Positions 46,480-55,370 of a stretch of DNA of 58,940 nt are shown piece after piece. Origin of the DNA: Gammaproteobacteria bacterium (GTDB lineage Bacteria > Pseudomonadota > Gammaproteobacteria > Pseudomonadales > Balneatricaceae); contig JASMLZ010000021.1 in assembly GCA_030748435.1 (NCBI GenBank), positions 1-58,940 of the forward strand. The letters run 5' to 3'. The translations under genes and the position numbers were made by a program. Positions within the stretch are counted from its first letter, which is position 1; each line of letters starts with the position of its first letter. The notes below the pieces were generated by a model, which ran no database searches, was not told the origin of the DNA, and was given only the letters and a program-made list of their open reading frames with translations.

Positions 46480-47649
46480 ATGTACAAGATTCGAACTTAT
46501 AATGCCATCTCTGCTAAAGGCCTTGGTAGATTCTCCAAGGAAACCTATTCTGTTAACGGTAGTTGCACTAATCCCCAAGCTTTCCTATTGCGCAGTCAAA
46601 ACCTGCATACTGAAGTGGTGCCAGACAGTTTGTTGGCAGTGGCGAGGGCTGGAGCTGGAGTAAATAATCTTCCTGTCTCAGACTATACCCAACAAGGCAT
46701 AGTGGTATTCAACACCCCAGGGGCCAATGCCAACGCAGTAAAGGAGCTGATTGTTGCTGGCCTGTTACTGGGTTCGCGTGATATCTATGGCAGTATGAAC
46801 TATGTGCAAACACTAAATCAAATAGAAGACAGTGCCGCCTTGAGTATGTTGCTGGAGAAAGAAAAGAAGCGTTTTTCCGGCACCGAAATTTCCGGAAAAA
46901 CACTGGGCGTGGTAGGTTTGGGCGCCATTGGGTCAATTATTGCCAACCTGGGCTTGGAACTGGGCATGGATGTGATTGGTTATGACCCTGCAATTTCAGT
47001 GGAAACTGTCTGGCAACTGTCAAGCCTGGTTGAGCGTATGGAAAATCTGGAAGCTTTGCTTGCCAGAGCGGACTTTGTGACCTTGCATGTCCCTGCGATT
47101 CCAGCAACCAGACATTTGGTCAATGCCAAGGCTCTAGCTGGAATGAAAAAAACCGCCAGAGTGCTCAATTTCGCACGAGAGGATATTGTCTCTACCGATG
47201 ACATGATCACCGCTTTGGATAATGGTGTCATTGCAGGTTACATCAGTGATTTTCCTGCGCCTGGATTAATTGGTCGAAACGATGTATTGCTCATGCCACA
47301 TATAGGCGCCAGTACTACTGAGGCGGAGGAAAATTGCGCGATAATGGCAGCAAATCAGCTTAAAGATTTTCTCGAAAACGGTAATATCCACAATTCTGTC
47401 AATTACCCATCTACCAAAATGGGCCGCAATGGCGGTTATAGAATCACCTTTAGTAATAACAATGTCCCCAAAGTTTTAGGCAATGTCTTGTCTATCTTGG
47501 CCGAGGCCAACCTCAATGTTGTTGATATGGTGAACAAAAGCCGTGGTGAAATTGCTTACAACATTATCGATGTTGAGGGAAAATTGTTTGACGATTTGAA
47601 AGACCGGATTGCAGCAGTTGATGGGGTTATGCGGGTGCGTTTTATATAA
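46480..47649 (+). CDS. 3-phosphoglycerate dehydrogenase-like protein with ACT domain
   Basis: The 389-residue protein has a D-2-hydroxyacid dehydrogenase core and a C-terminal ACT domain (about 315-389). The NAD-binding loop is VVGLGAIGSIIANLGLELG, and the catalytic Arg lies in NFAREDIV. The His is in MPHIGASTTEAEENCA. It resembles the short SerA type of Firmicutes and Bacteroidetes. The place usually holding the catalytic Glu (FPxEP or FPNEE) reads FPAPG, so activity should be tested. It lies 81 bp before the DUF4336 gene. A palindrome, TATAGA-ATA-TCTATA, lies upstream at 46295-46309. Confidence 0.82.
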   Translation: MYKIRTYNAISAKGLGRFSKETYSVNGSCTNPQAFLLRSQNLHTEVVPDSLLAVARAGAGVNNLPVSDYTQQGIVVFNTPGANANAVKELIVAGLLLGSRDIYGSMNYVQTLNQIEDSAALSMLLEKEKKRFSGTEISGKTLGVVGLGAIGSIIANLGLELGMDVIGYDPAISVETVWQLSSLVERMENLEALLARADFVTLHVPAIPATRHLVNAKALAGMKKTARVLNFAREDIVSTDDMITALDNGVIAGYISDFPAPGLIGRNDVLLMPHIGASTTEAEENCAIMAANQLKDFLENGNIHNSVNYPSTKMGRNGGYRITFSNNNVPKVLGNVLSILAEANLNVVDMVNKSRGEIAYNIIDVEGKLFDDLKDRIAAVDGVMRVRFI

Positions 47650-47730
47650 GCCTTAGGCAAATAGCTTTGTTCTCACTGTTTGGCGATAAGAAAACCAGCA
47701 GTAACTAATCAATTAAGCAAGAGTTGGGCG

Positions 47731-48453
47731 ATGAAAAAGAAGGTCTGGCACCCCGTAATAGGGCACCCCGAAATCCGGTTTGGCCAGTATATTGTGCCCA
47801 ATTTTGTGTCTAATTCTGTTGCTATCCAAGTCGACAAGCAGGAATTTGTAATTGTAAGTCCGGGTGCGCCCTTATTGTCTGACTGGCCAGCGCAGTGGCG
47901 CACATCGGAAACTATGATACATATTATAATGCCGAACTGTTTTCATTATATGGGGGTAGAAAAATGGCGAACCGAGTTCCCTAATCACGCCCTGTATACA
48001 AGCAAAGCAGCCATACCTGTTTTGATCAAGAAAGGGGTCGTGAAGGATGCCCAAGAAATTCACGCCTTGGAGGATAAATCTCCACCCCTGCCGGATGGGT
48101 ACTCAATATTGTTTCCTCCGGGTCACCGCGGCAGTGATGTATGGTTTAAGAAATATAATAAGCAAACTAAAACCAGCTTATGGATAACCTGCGACAGCTT
48201 CTTAAATTACGAGAAGGTGTCCAATCAACCGATAGCCAGAGCAATGCAAAAACTATTAGGGGCCGCACCCGGCCTAAAGATCAGCCAAGTCATTAAATGG
48301 CTACTTCTAGATGATAAAAAATCATTCAAAAACTGGGTACTCGTACAGATAGCGAAAGATAAACCAACCACGTTGATACCAGGCCATGGCGAAATAGCGC
48401 AGAATGAAAACTTACCTGACCAACTTCAGGCACTTATTCTGAATAGGCTATAA
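47731..48453 (+). CDS. DUF4336-like degenerate metallo-beta-lactamase-fold protein
   Basis: The 240-residue protein resembles DUF4336. HIIMPNCFHYMGVEKWRTEF followed by FPNHALYTSKAA corresponds to the family's HI-APNxFHH segment, and PGHGE lies near the C-terminus. The canonical HxHxDH metal motif of MBL enzymes is absent, so it may be a non-catalytic or altered-metal relative. No signal peptide is seen. The ATG at 47731 was taken over a TTG at 47680. It follows the dehydrogenase gene in the same direction and may be cotranscribed. Confidence 0.65.
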   Translation: MKKKVWHPVIGHPEIRFGQYIVPNFVSNSVAIQVDKQEFVIVSPGAPLLSDWPAQWRTSETMIHIIMPNCFHYMGVEKWRTEFPNHALYTSKAAIPVLIKKGVVKDAQEIHALEDKSPPLPDGYSILFPPGHRGSDVWFKKYNKQTKTSLWITCDSFLNYEKVSNQPIARAMQKLLGAAPGLKISQVIKWLLLDDKKSFKNWVLVQIAKDKPTTLIPGHGEIAQNENLPDQLQALILNRL

Positions 48454-48568
48454 GCACTGGTAAAATTGAGTATTCACAGTATTGTCAATACAAAAGAGGT
48501 CAACACTTGCAATACAGTCTCTTAATATCAACCGCCAACATGCGTTCTTTTTTGAGCATACGCATATA

Positions 48569-48708
48569 GAGGGCTTTGCACGAGCCGGTATTTTGTTATG
48601 TGACAAGGCAACAACGCAGGCAAAGAGGGAGTTTATATATGATAAATGACCGATTGAGTCCGTTTTTAACGCCGTCACAGGACAAAATAACTATCGTGCA
48701 AAGGTCTC
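48569..48708 (-). repeat. Dispersed inverted-repeat element, copy 2 (inverted)
   Basis: This ~140-bp copy lies in the opposite orientation to copy 1. Its ends are near-perfect inverted repeats: GAGGGCTTTGCACGA at the left and TCGTGCAAAGGTCTC at the right. About 90% identity to copy 1 is seen over the aligned core. A reading frame that is open through copies 1 and 3 has an amber codon here, which argues that the element is non-coding. Confidence 0.8.
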
Positions 48709-48833
48709 ATATAGTACTTTCTAGCAACAACTTCGCAGTGCACAATATCATCACGGCAATAGAAGAGTGAGCTCACAACTACGCCTCATCAACGGGCAGC
48801 TTCCCGAACTTACACCAATAAATATCAGTTAAA
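48709..48833. other. Remaining spacer between repeat copy 2 and the ALDH terminator
   Basis: No gene is supported. A 28-base stretch at 48789-48816 matches 46258-46285 at 22 positions, a weak hint of a second dispersed sequence. Nothing else is evident. Confidence 0.35.
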
Positions 48834-48874
48834 AATCATCCCCTATACCCTTGTAACATGTATAAGGGATGATT
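48834..48874 (-). terminator. Intrinsic terminator after the aldehyde dehydrogenase gene
   Basis: AATCATCCCCTATAC and GTATAAGGGATGATT pair over 15 bp with one mismatch and an 11-nt loop. TTTTTAAC follows on the minus strand. Confidence 0.75.
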
Positions 48875-48886
48875 AAGTTATCAGCG

Positions 48887-50332
48887 TCAGACCTGTTCCG
48901 GATCCCAGCCGCTAACAGACTTCACTTCCAGAAAGTCTTCTAGCCCCAGTAACCCACCTTCTCGGCCATTACCCGACTGCTTGTAACCACCAAATGGCGA
49001 GCCTGAAGCTCTTGGCATACCATTCATTTCCACCATACCAGAACGCAGACGACGCGCTACCCGGTTGGCCTTGGCACCATCAGTGGTTTGCACATAATTG
49101 GTTAAGCCATAGACCGTGTCATTGGCAATAGCAATGGCTTCCTCTTCTGTATCAAAAGGTATCATCACCATCACCGGACCAAAGACTTCCTCACGCGCAA
49201 TAGTCATATCATTATTGACATCAACAAACAGCGTGGGCTTAACATAGTAGCCAGTGGCAAAGCCCTGTGGCTTACCTGTGCCACCAACGACCAGACGCGC
49301 CCCTTCATCAATAGCTACCTGAATCAGGCTCTGGATCTTTTCATATTGCAACTCAGACACCACGGGGCCCAGATGACGTCCAGACTCACTGGCAAGGCCC
49401 ACTTGAGTTTTGGCAAATTCCTCTGTCGCCTGTGCCACAGCCTGCTCATAGACACTGCGTTCAACCAACATACGCGATGGTGCATTACAGGACTGACCCG
49501 TATTGCCCAACAGATGGCGTACACCTTGTACAACCGCCTTTTCCCCCGCATCAGCAAAAACGATATTAGCGCCCTTACCACCTAACTCCAAAGACACACG
49601 TTTAACTGTATCTGCCGCATTTTTAGAAATGGCTATACCAGCACGAGTCGAGCCAGTAAAGGACACCATATCAACATCTGCATGCCCAGTCAGGGCCGTG
49701 CCTACCTCCACACCATCACCATTGACCATATTGAAGACACCGGCTGGAAAACCAGCATCATGGATCATTTGGGTAAACATCAGGCTAGACAGTGGGGCAA
49801 TTTCTGAGGGCTTTAATACCATAGTACAGCCAGCAGCCAAAGCCGCAATAGCTTTTAAGGCCACCTGATTCATAGGCCAGTTCCAGGGGGTAATCAAAGC
49901 ACAAACGCCGATGGGCTCATAAATAAGCCGGTCATTAGGTGCACGATCACTAAAAGGACGCTCAAATTCAAACTTTTTCAGTTCTCGCAATAGGCCTTTA
50001 GCTTGCCAACTACCAGAGCCCGCCTGATCACGAATGGATTTATCGATTGGACAACCCATTTCCTGACTAATTATCTCGCCCATGGCCTCATTGCGAGCCA
50101 TATAAATTTCTACAAAGCGTTCGATCAAGGCGACCCGCTCTTCCCGACTGGTTTGGCTCCAACCGTCAAAAGCAGCCTTAGCTGCAGCAACAGCCGCATC
50201 CACATCAGTGGCACTGCCCAAGGAAATAACATCAATCACTTGCTCTGTGGACGGATTGATCACCTCAAAGTCATTGGCAACGGCCGGTGCTACCCATTCA
50301 CCGTTAATATAAAAATGCTTGCTACTGGACAT
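48887..50332 (-). CDS. Aldehyde dehydrogenase family protein
   Basis: The 481-residue NAD(P)-dependent dehydrogenase has ALDH-superfamily motifs. ITPWNWPMNQVALKAIAALA is the cofactor region, SLELGGKGANIVF holds the general base Glu, and GNTGQSCNAPSRM holds the catalytic Cys 282. The closing part is SPFGGYKQSGNGREGG. The broad-specificity group resembles DhaS/betaine-aldehyde-type enzymes; the substrate is unknown. An AGAGGGACCAGT leader precedes the ATG and a strong terminator follows, so it is probably monocistronic. Confidence 0.92.
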   Translation of the reverse strand: MSSSKHFYINGEWVAPAVANDFEVINPSTEQVIDVISLGSATDVDAAVAAAKAAFDGWSQTSREERVALIERFVEIYMARNEAMGEIISQEMGCPIDKSIRDQAGSGSWQAKGLLRELKKFEFERPFSDRAPNDRLIYEPIGVCALITPWNWPMNQVALKAIAALAAGCTMVLKPSEIAPLSSLMFTQMIHDAGFPAGVFNMVNGDGVEVGTALTGHADVDMVSFTGSTRAGIAISKNAADTVKRVSLELGGKGANIVFADAGEKAVVQGVRHLLGNTGQSCNAPSRMLVERSVYEQAVAQATEEFAKTQVGLASESGRHLGPVVSELQYEKIQSLIQVAIDEGARLVVGGTGKPQGFATGYYVKPTLFVDVNNDMTIAREEVFGPVMVMIPFDTEEEAIAIANDTVYGLTNYVQTTDGAKANRVARRLRSGMVEMNGMPRASGSPFGGYKQSGNGREGGLLGLEDFLEVKSVSGWDPEQV

Positions 50333-50691
50333 ACTGGTCCCTCTGATTTAGCGGATAAACAGAATTTTACTACTCAAAAAAAAACAGAAAATAATTTATA
50401 ACCAAAAGCCTTTTAAGCAGAGGCTTGTAGAATAAATCGTTCAAGATTTCGGACCATACAGGCTGGTAAAAATTTGGTCAAGACATTTGCCAAATAACTA
50501 TAAGCGTTTTAATCTATACAACGGCCTTGTCATAAGCTTAATGGTTAACAGCTATTGGAGAGTGACTAGCCATATAACTATAAAAGAACACAAAATTGGT
50601 GAGGCACTTTCACCAAGAGCACGCAAGGTACTATCTTTTACAGCAAATACCCGCGTGTATGTTCAACTAAGAAGACAACAGGAAATAACCT
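50333..50691. other. Intergenic region between ALDH and the SQR-like gene
   Basis: No convincing gene is present. A hairpin or operator-like dyad TTGGTGA-N7-TCACCAA lies at 50596-50616, 76 bp upstream of the SQR-like ATG, and may be a regulator site. The rest is AT-rich and unassigned. Confidence 0.45.
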
Positions 50692-51930
50692 ATGCCCAAT
50701 CAATCATATGATGTGGTGATTGTAGGTGGTGGTTCAGCAGGTCTTGCCGCAGCTGCCAGCCTATTAAAACGTACCAACAATTTCTCTATAGCCATTATTG
50801 AACCTTCTGAAACCCATGCTTATCAGCCCGGCTGGACCCTGGTAGGCGCCGGTATCTTTAAGCCTGAAAACACCACCCGTCCAATGGGCAACGTGATACC
50901 CAAAGGGTGCACCTGGATTCAACAGGGAGTTGTCGACTTCCAGCCACAACAAAATCTGGTACGACTGGATGATGATAATTTGATTGGCTATCAGGCACTA
51001 ATTGTGGCACCGGGCCTGAAACTCAACTTTGCCGGCATCGAAGGTCTGGAAGAAACACTAGGTAAAAATGGGGTCACTTCAAATTATCGCTACGACCTGG
51101 CACCCTACACTTGGCAACTCGCCCGTAACCTGCAATCTGGTACCGCCCTGTTTACCCAGCCCCCAGTGCCCATAAAATGCGCCGGTGCACCGCAAAAAGC
51201 CATGTATCTTGCCTGTGACTGGTGGCAGCAGAAAGGCGCTCTGAGCAAACTTGATGTACAGTTTCATAACGCTGGTGGAGTACTCTTTAGTGTTGCCGAT
51301 TTTGTTCCACCACTGCAACAAACGGTCAATAACTACGGTATTGATCTGCAGTTAAACAGCCAATTAGTAAAAGTTGACGGGGCTAATAAAACCGCCTATT
51401 TTAACCAGCTTAAGGATGGTGAAGTGGTCGGTCAGATAAGTCGTGAGTTTACTATGCTACATGTCTGCCCGCCACAAACCGGCTTGGACTTTATGCACAA
51501 CCAGCCCATTACCGATGCCGGTGGCTGGCTAAAAGTCGACCCCGAAACCCTGCAGAATCCGGATTACACCAATATTTTTGGAGTGGGTGACTGTATCAAC
51601 ACCAGCAATGCAAAAACGGCGGCCGCAGCCCGCAAACAAGCTCCAGTGGTGGCAGAAAATGTCTTGGCTTATTTAAACCATCAACCACTGCCAGCCGGTT
51701 ACGATGGCTATGGTGCCTGCCCATTAACAGTGTCACGTAGCCATATTTTATTAGCCGAATTTGGCTACGGAGGCAAACTACTGCCAACCTTTCCTAAATG
51801 GCTATTAGAAGCCACCAAACCCAGCCGTGTATCCTGGTGGCTCAAGGCCACTGCCATGCCATTGGTATATTGGCATCTGATGCTTAAAGGCCGGGAATGG
51901 CTACTGAAAAGCATTGCCAAAAGCCATTAA
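50692..51930 (+). CDS. Sulfide:quinone oxidoreductase-like flavoprotein
   Basis: The 412-residue FAD protein starts with YDVVIVGGGSAGLAAAASLL and matches the type II (mitochondrial-like) SQR group. YQPGWTLVGAG follows the first FAD segment. The putative redox Cys residues are at 163 (IKCAGAPQKAM) and 259 (LHVCPPQTG). The second FAD motif is NIFGVGDC. A C-terminal amphipathic helix region (WWLKATAMPLVYWHLMLKG) could bind the membrane. It would oxidise sulfide and pass electrons to quinone. No persulfide dioxygenase or rhodanese is adjacent. An AGGAAATAACCT leader precedes the ATG. Confidence 0.85.
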   Translation: MPNQSYDVVIVGGGSAGLAAAASLLKRTNNFSIAIIEPSETHAYQPGWTLVGAGIFKPENTTRPMGNVIPKGCTWIQQGVVDFQPQQNLVRLDDDNLIGYQALIVAPGLKLNFAGIEGLEETLGKNGVTSNYRYDLAPYTWQLARNLQSGTALFTQPPVPIKCAGAPQKAMYLACDWWQQKGALSKLDVQFHNAGGVLFSVADFVPPLQQTVNNYGIDLQLNSQLVKVDGANKTAYFNQLKDGEVVGQISREFTMLHVCPPQTGLDFMHNQPITDAGGWLKVDPETLQNPDYTNIFGVGDCINTSNAKTAAAARKQAPVVAENVLAYLNHQPLPAGYDGYGACPLTVSRSHILLAEFGYGGKLLPTFPKWLLEATKPSRVSWWLKATAMPLVYWHLMLKGREWLLKSIAKSH

Positions 51931-51953
51931 TGTTTGGCAATAAGCATAGCAAG

Positions 51954-51998
51954 GGAGCAATCTCTAACCTATTGAGGTTATTGGCAAGAGATTGCTCC
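51954..51998. terminator. Cruciform-type hairpin after the SQR-like gene
   Basis: GGAGCAATCTCT and AGAGATTGCTCC form a perfect 12-bp stem. The 21-nt loop contains a further AACC/GGTT stem. It lies 24 bp past the SQR stop and before the convergent ridA gene. Without a T-run, a terminator role is uncertain. Confidence 0.45.
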
Positions 51999-52114
51999 GC
52001 TGCACTGGCAATAGCAGGTGCGTGCGTGGTTCACAGCAGCACTGGTGGGCGTTATAACTTGTCAGGAACGCTGAATTATCCCACTGAACCCGACAATTTA
52101 GTGTAGTTGGTGTA

Positions 52115-52462
52115 CTAGCAGGCTGCAGTGACGGAAATTTCCACCAATAACTCAGGGCGAGCCATGCTTGCCTGCACACAAGCCCGGGCTGGCGCATGAC
52201 CAGCTGGCACCCAGTTATCCCATACGGCATTCATGGCAGCAAAATCAGCCATGGTTTTCACATAGATAGTTGCCGACAGCATACGTGTTCTATCTGAGCC
52301 AACACTGGCAAGCAAGGCATCTACTTTAGCCAGCATAGTCTCCGTTTGTTCGGTTATATCAGCACTAGCATCGGCTGCTACCTGACCACACAGATAAGCT
52401 ACATTGTTATATACAACAACCTTACTCATCCGTTCGTTGGTTTGATGACGTCCAATATTCAT
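52115..52462 (-). CDS. RidA family (YjgF/YER057c) protein
   Basis: The 115-residue protein matches the RidA superfamily: [20 protein letters not shown], then [20 protein letters not shown], then [20 protein letters not shown]. The Arg in PARACV is the one needed for imine/enamine deaminase activity in RidA, so deaminase function is possible. The subgroup is not the archetypal RidA. It is divergent from the OYE gene (120 bp apart) and convergent with the SQR-like gene. Confidence 0.9.
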   Translation of the reverse strand: MNIGRHQTNERMSKVVVYNNVAYLCGQVAADASADITEQTETMLAKVDALLASVGSDRTRMLSATIYVKTMADFAAMNAVWDNWVPAGHAPARACVQASMARPELLVEISVTAAC

Positions 52463-52582
52463 TGTTTATTCTCGCGCAAAAAACCGATACTAACGCCAAT
52501 GCAGTAAACAGACAAGAAACATTGACCCAATGCATGGCAAATGGCAAAGTGTGGGCTCTCGTTCACCCACAGGAAGTCATAA

Positions 52583-53680
52583 ATGAGCAGCCTCTTTTCT
52601 CCTCTTACCATAAAATCCGTGACCATGCGCAATCGCATAGGCGTAGCCCCGATGTGCCAATACCAGGCTCGGGATGGCGTGGCACAAGCCTGGCACCAAA
52701 CTCACATTGGCAGTCTCGCCATGGGGGGTGCAGGCTTAATTATTATGGAGGCTACCGCTGTGCGTGCTGATGGTCGTATCACGCCCTATTGTCTGGGGTT
52801 ATGGGATCAAGCACAGGTAGCAGCGGTCAGCTCGATAGTCAAATTCGCCAACCAGCAAGGCGCTCGTATGGGAGTGCAACTGGCTCACGCAGGGCGCAAG
52901 GGAAGTAGCGCCAGACCATGGTTAGGCGGCGCCCACCTCAAGGCGGAGGAAGGTGGGTGGGATACCATCGCACCCAGCCACAATGCCTTTGATAGCGATG
53001 GCACCCGTCTGTGGAAAACCCCCAGAGCGATGACTCAAGACGATATCAATGATATTCAACAATGCTTTGCTGACGCAGCCCAACGCGCCCTGCAAGCAGG
53101 TTTTGAGTTTATCGAAATTCATGGCGCCCATGGCTACCTTCTGCACAGCTTTTTGTCACCACTGGTTAACCAACGCAATGATCAATACGGCGGCAAGCTT
53201 GAAAACCGCGCGCGCATGCTAATGGAAACAGTAGCCAAAGTAAGACAAGTATGGCCTGAAGACTTGCCCTTGGGGGTTCGCCTGTCCATGACCGACTGGG
53301 TAGAAGGCGGTTTAACTCTGGATGATACTATACAGGTCAGCGCTTGGTTAAAGGCCGCTGGTGTCGACATAGTAGACTGTAGTACTGGCGGAGCCACTCC
53401 TGAATCGCGTGGTTCTATTAATGGTGGCATTGCCCAACAACCAGCGATGGCCGGCAAAGCCAGACGCCAAACAGGTATTATGACCATGGCCGTAGGTGAA
53501 ATAACTGCAGCTCAACAAGCGCAAGATATCATTAACCAGGAGGAAGCTGATATGGTACTTCTGGCTCGCCAGTTGTTACGCGACCCCTATTGGCCCCGCC
53601 ACGCTGCAAAAGAGCTAGGGGCTGACGTACCTGCGCTAATGCCTGACTTGCATAAATTGTTTATCGGCAAAAATCCATAA
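52583..53680 (+). CDS. YqjM-like NADPH dehydrogenase (Old Yellow Enzyme family)
   Basis: The 365-residue FMN protein is a single TIM barrel of the thermophilic-like OYE group. RNRIGVAPMCQYQARDG contains the redox-tuning Cys, QLAHAGRKGS the FMN contact, and EIHGAHGYLLHSFLSPLVN followed by RNDQYGG the substrate pocket. It lacks the iron-sulfur and Rossmann modules of the gene at 2761-4752. It reduces activated C=C bonds; the physiological substrate is unknown. AGGAAGTCATAA precedes the ATG. Confidence 0.93.
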   Translation: MSSLFSPLTIKSVTMRNRIGVAPMCQYQARDGVAQAWHQTHIGSLAMGGAGLIIMEATAVRADGRITPYCLGLWDQAQVAAVSSIVKFANQQGARMGVQLAHAGRKGSSARPWLGGAHLKAEEGGWDTIAPSHNAFDSDGTRLWKTPRAMTQDDINDIQQCFADAAQRALQAGFEFIEIHGAHGYLLHSFLSPLVNQRNDQYGGKLENRARMLMETVAKVRQVWPEDLPLGVRLSMTDWVEGGLTLDDTIQVSAWLKAAGVDIVDCSTGGATPESRGSINGGIAQQPAMAGKARRQTGIMTMAVGEITAAQQAQDIINQEEADMVLLARQLLRDPYWPRHAAKELGADVPALMPDLHKLFIGKNP

Positions 53681-53870
53681 TTAGGCCAGTACCAGTGAGT
53701 CACAGTAGTAACCATATATCAGAAACAGATATGATGAGAGCAAGTGAAGCACTGGTTGGGCACAACCCAAGACGCTTTTCTCGGTGGCCTAATCACTGCC
53801 TGACAACATGCCAAGCAGAATATTGCCAGAGAAATATGCTAATCCATATAGCTGAGGAAATAGATTTACC

Positions 53871-55265
53871 ATGTTGATTCAACAAACACGCAGCACTGAA
53901 GGATCATTATTTAATCGTTCATTAAGCCGCTTGAAAGAGTTATGGAAAAGCTTTCCGCTGGTTGCTGAAGACAGTCAAATACAGCAACAGGCGAATATCG
54001 ATCTGCAAGGCGATAGTTTGGCAGTTTTACGTCAGGAAATCAGCTTTTGCCTGAACCCATCTGTTGGTGAGATGGCCAGCCGCAAGCAGGCCGTGTTAAT
54101 CGCACGCCAATATCTGGAACTAAGCCCTCTGGGCAAGGAACGCTTTCTTACTCTGCTGGCTGAGGACTTCGATCTGGACTATGTGCAAGTTAAGGCAACA
54201 ATTGATAAATGGCAACCCAACCCCGTCAGCACCAATAAGTTACGCCAAGCTCTGGAATCTCCACGCTTGACTTTGCTAAGGCAATTTAATGAACTGCCAG
54301 ATGGTATTAAATTTCTGGTAAATATGCGCGCCGATCTCTTAAGCATTAAAGACAAAAGTCAGGCTTTACAAGGCTTGCAACAGGAAATGAAGCAACTGCT
54401 ACATGCCTGGTTTGATCTGGGATTTTTGCAGTTAGAAAAGATCACCTGGGACTCCCCTACTTCCATGCTGGAAAAGCTGATCGAATATGAAGCAGTACAC
54501 GCTATCAACGGCTGGGGCGACCTCAAAAACCGCTTAGCCAGCGACCGTTGTTGCTACGCTTTCTTCCACCCACAGATGCCTGACGAACCGCTTATCTTTA
54601 TTGAGGTAGCACTCACCAAAGGTTTGGCTGGGGAAATGGATCCATTACTGGATGAAGATGCGCCATTACTGGATACCGACACAGCTGATACGGCCATTTT
54701 CTACTCCATCTCTAATACTCAAAGAGGTTTGGCAGGCATTGGCTTTGGTAATTTTTTGATCAAAAACGTGGTGGCGCAACTCTTACAACAGTTCCCCCAC
54801 CTTACTCAGTTTTCCACCCTGTCCCCCATTCCGGGCTTTAACAAGTGGCTCACCGCTAATCCAGACAAAGCACTGGCACAACTGAGTGAACAACAGCACC
54901 AGCAACTAAAAGTTTACAGCGAAGAACTTGGTGTAGCGGCAAATATGTCTGCCCTGCTGGCCTCCCCATGGCAAGACAATAAAGAACTGAGTGCCTGGCT
55001 GGAAGCCCCAACCAAACAACTTATAAGCCACTATCTTATCACCGAGAAACGCGGTAAAAATGCCCTCGACCCAGTCGCCAATTTTCACCTTAGTAATGGT
55101 GCCAAAGCAGCCCGACTCAACTGGCGCGCCAATCTCAGCAAACGCGGCATAAAAGAATCCGCCGCGGTAATGATTAACTATGTATACGAACTGGATAAAA
55201 TAGAAAGCAACTGCGTAGACTATGTTGAAAATGGGCAAATAGCCAACGCTCTGCAGGCATCATAA
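53871..55265 (+). CDS. Malonyl-CoA decarboxylase
   Basis: The 464-residue protein matches malonyl-CoA decarboxylase (MCD). Its N-terminal half is helical. The catalytic GNAT-like half contains CYAFFHPQMPDEPLIFIEVA, AIFYSISNTQRGLAGIGFGN and FSTLSPIPGFNKWL, with a later His in NFHLSNGAKAARLNW. It converts malonyl-CoA to acetyl-CoA. The ATG at 53871 has a GAGGAAATAG leader. The gene is isolated from mat (malonate uptake/activation) genes, and the next gene (ald) is convergent. Confidence 0.9.
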   Translation: MLIQQTRSTEGSLFNRSLSRLKELWKSFPLVAEDSQIQQQANIDLQGDSLAVLRQEISFCLNPSVGEMASRKQAVLIARQYLELSPLGKERFLTLLAEDFDLDYVQVKATIDKWQPNPVSTNKLRQALESPRLTLLRQFNELPDGIKFLVNMRADLLSIKDKSQALQGLQQEMKQLLHAWFDLGFLQLEKITWDSPTSMLEKLIEYEAVHAINGWGDLKNRLASDRCCYAFFHPQMPDEPLIFIEVALTKGLAGEMDPLLDEDAPLLDTDTADTAIFYSISNTQRGLAGIGFGNFLIKNVVAQLLQQFPHLTQFSTLSPIPGFNKWLTANPDKALAQLSEQQHQQLKVYSEELGVAANMSALLASPWQDNKELSAWLEAPTKQLISHYLITEKRGKNALDPVANFHLSNGAKAARLNWRANLSKRGIKESAAVMINYVYELDKIESNCVDYVENGQIANALQAS

Positions 55266-55269
55266 ACAG

Positions 55270-55306
55270 GGCAGTAAGTCGGGTTAAAACCACCCGACCT
55301 ACTGCC
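55270..55306. terminator. Bidirectional hairpin between malonyl-CoA decarboxylase and ald
   Basis: GGCAGTAAGTCGGGT and ACCCGACCTACTGCC pair over 15 bp with one mismatch around TAAAACC. It lies 5 bp past the malonyl-CoA decarboxylase stop. A shorter similar unit (TCCGAC/GTCGGA followed by TTAAAACCA) lies at about 55346-55364, so the region carries two related hairpins for the convergent genes. Confidence 0.6.
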
Positions 55307-55370
55307 TTGCGCCCTGCGAGCACAGCGAGTATTTTGGCTATTAGTCCGACCAGTCGGATTAAAACCAGAC

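Noticed and set aside
50487-50711. A 74-codon frame before the SQR-like gene
   Set aside because: It runs into the SQR start in another frame and lacks a ribosome binding site or known motifs.
53695-53877. A 60-codon frame between the OYE and malonyl-CoA decarboxylase genes
   Set aside because: It starts with GTG, overlaps the decarboxylase start, has no Shine-Dalgarno and matches no family I know.
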